Notes under the pieces: generated by a model
Told to the model about the DNA's origin: nothing
Seen by the model: the letters and a program-made list of their open reading frames with translations, nothing else
Databases searched by the model: none
DNA from: Alphaproteobacteria bacterium
GTDB taxonomy: Bacteria; Pseudomonadota; Alphaproteobacteria; JAUHZC01
Assembly: GCA_023898725.1 (NCBI GenBank)
Contig: CP060236.1
Span: 62,001-126,000, forward strand
Direction of reading: 5' to 3'
Length of the DNA stretch: 64,000 bases
In this document: positions 63,297 to 64,000 of the stretch, piece after piece
Layout: every line of letters starts with the position of its first letter
Position numbering within the stretch: the first letter of the stretch is position 1
Program-made: the position numbers and the translations under genes

Positions 63297-64000
63297 AACG
63301 CCTTTCTCTTGACGCAAACTGTGCCAAAGCATCCTCAAAGTGCTCTTTATTATAATCAGGCCAATACACATCCTGAAAAACCATCTCTGCATAAGAAAGC
63401 TGCCAAAGGAGGAAATTACTCAAACGCCTTTCCCCGCTCGTGCGTATAAGCAAATCAGGCGCGGAAAGATTCTGCTGTGCAGTGGAAAGATTTTCCGTAA
63501 TCGTATCCACCCCAATATCAGCTGGAACTAACTTGCCCTTTTCTACATCCAATGCTATTTTTTTGACTGCAGCAGCAATGTCTTGTTGACCACCATAGTT
63601 GAGGGCAAGACACACGCCAATCCGTGTAAATGAGGCAGTCTTGGCACAAGCATCCTCCAAAATTTGGACCACATCTTTGGGAAAAGCCCTATAGTCGCCA
63701 ATAATTTTCAGACACACACCATTTTTGATGAGATCATTCAGTTCACGCTTCACATAAAAACGGATAAGAGAAAAAAGACCGGAAATCTCTTGCTTGGTAC
63801 GTTTCCAGTTTTCTGTGGAAAAAGCAAAGACAGTAAGCTGTGAAATTCCCAAATCAATGGAGGCCTCCACTGTGCGACGCAGAGCCTCAGCCCCCTGACG
63901 ATGACCCTCAACGCGAGGCAAACCACGCTTCGTTGCCCAGCGGCCGTTTCCATCCATAATAATCGCAACATGATGGGGGGGTGATTCATCCCGCGTTTTT
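63277..64000 (-). CDS. uppS: Undecaprenyl diphosphate synthase UppS (5' end outside)
   Basis: 241 codons are visible; the start lies beyond base 64000, since the frame continues upstream of Met at 63957 as PPHHVAII then MDGNGRWA, the family N-terminus, with no start before the edge. Condenses IPP units into the C55 lipid carrier. Catalytic Asp in MDGNGRW; TVFAFSTENWKRT; LIRTSGERRLSNFLLWQ; YAEMVFQDVYWPD. The enzyme uses IPP, yet dxr is missing from this operon. Confidence 0.95.
   Translation of the reverse strand, partial: KTRDESPPHHVAIIMDGNGRWATKRGLPRVEGHRQGAEALRRTVEASIDLGISQLTVFAFSTENWKRTKQEISGLFSLIRFYVKRELNDLIKNGVCLKIIGDYRAFPKDVVQILEDACAKTASFTRIGVCLALNYGGQQDIAAAVKKIALDVEKGKLVPADIGVDTITENLSTAQQNLSAPDLLIRTSGERRLSNFLLWQLSYAEMVFQDVYWPDYNKEHFEDALAQFASRERRYGATPR

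Overview
The window looks like chromosome of an intracellular or host-associated alphaproteobacterium of the Rickettsiales/Holosporales kind. The grounds are a circularly permuted two-piece tmRNA gene, alphaproteobacterial gene blocks (iscR with two cysteine desulfurases; rnd-kdsD-lpt; lgt-midA-pgeF; bamD-recN-ligA; uppS-cdsA-rseP-bamA-skp-lpxD-fabZ-lpxA-lpxI-lpxB), an orphan gene-transfer-agent-type terminase, an organophosphate antiporter of the kind used to take host sugar phosphates, and several apparent losses (no rpoN/ptsN beside lptB/hpf, no dxr between cdsA and rseP). The genus cannot be fixed from sequence reading alone.

Layout. 1-3 kb: Fe-S cluster assembly operon (minus strand) with an autoregulatory IscR-type operator, and a divergent alpha/beta hydrolase. 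3-5 kb: terminase, then rlmH. 5.3-9.6 kb: RNase D-like exonuclease, Kdo precursor and LPS export genes (kdsD, an odd lptC-position protein, lptA, lptB), hpf. 9.6-10.6 kb: a poorly explained stretch with a small secreted-peptide candidate and a 4-TM protein. 10.7-17.6 kb: bamD-recN-ligA-recG. 17.6-24.5 kb (minus): a 23-codon membrane-peptide candidate, an ABC-F protein, xseB, a PpiD-like chaperone, pgeF, midA, lgt. 24.5-26.8 kb: tandem DnaA boxes, two unknown secreted proteins, tRNA-Val. 27-31.5 kb: clpP-clpX-lon. 31.5-36.7 kb: accessory patch with a decayed IS1595-type element, organophosphate MFS transporter, LysR regulator, Bax-inhibitor-1 protein and a perfect 21-bp palindrome. 36.7-44.4 kb: tig with tRNA-Leu, Bcr-type efflux pump, nth, permuted ssrA, a hypothetical gene, an ABC exporter, tRNA-Lys, rpmE, bolA-grxD. 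44.5-64 kb: an almost unbroken minus-strand run of core genes: pyruvate dehydrogenase E1, rplS-trmD-rimM-rpsP-ffh, infC-thrS, class I aldolase, cutA, tRNA-Pro, then the lipid A / outer-membrane assembly operon up to uppS, which runs off the window.

Functionally the window is dominated by envelope biogenesis (lipid A, LPS transport, BAM complex, lipoprotein and phospholipid synthesis), protein quality control (Clp, Lon, trigger factor, tmRNA, PpiD, Skp), Fe-S metabolism (Isc, BolA-Grx) and translation. No complete novel multi-gene system was found. The best candidates for undescribed biology are small: the 23-codon membrane peptide with perfect expression signals (17631-17702), the coupled leader/47-aa peptide (9679-9854), two unknown secreted proteins, the palindrome at 35942-35987, and the non-AUG starts inferred for infC and ffh.
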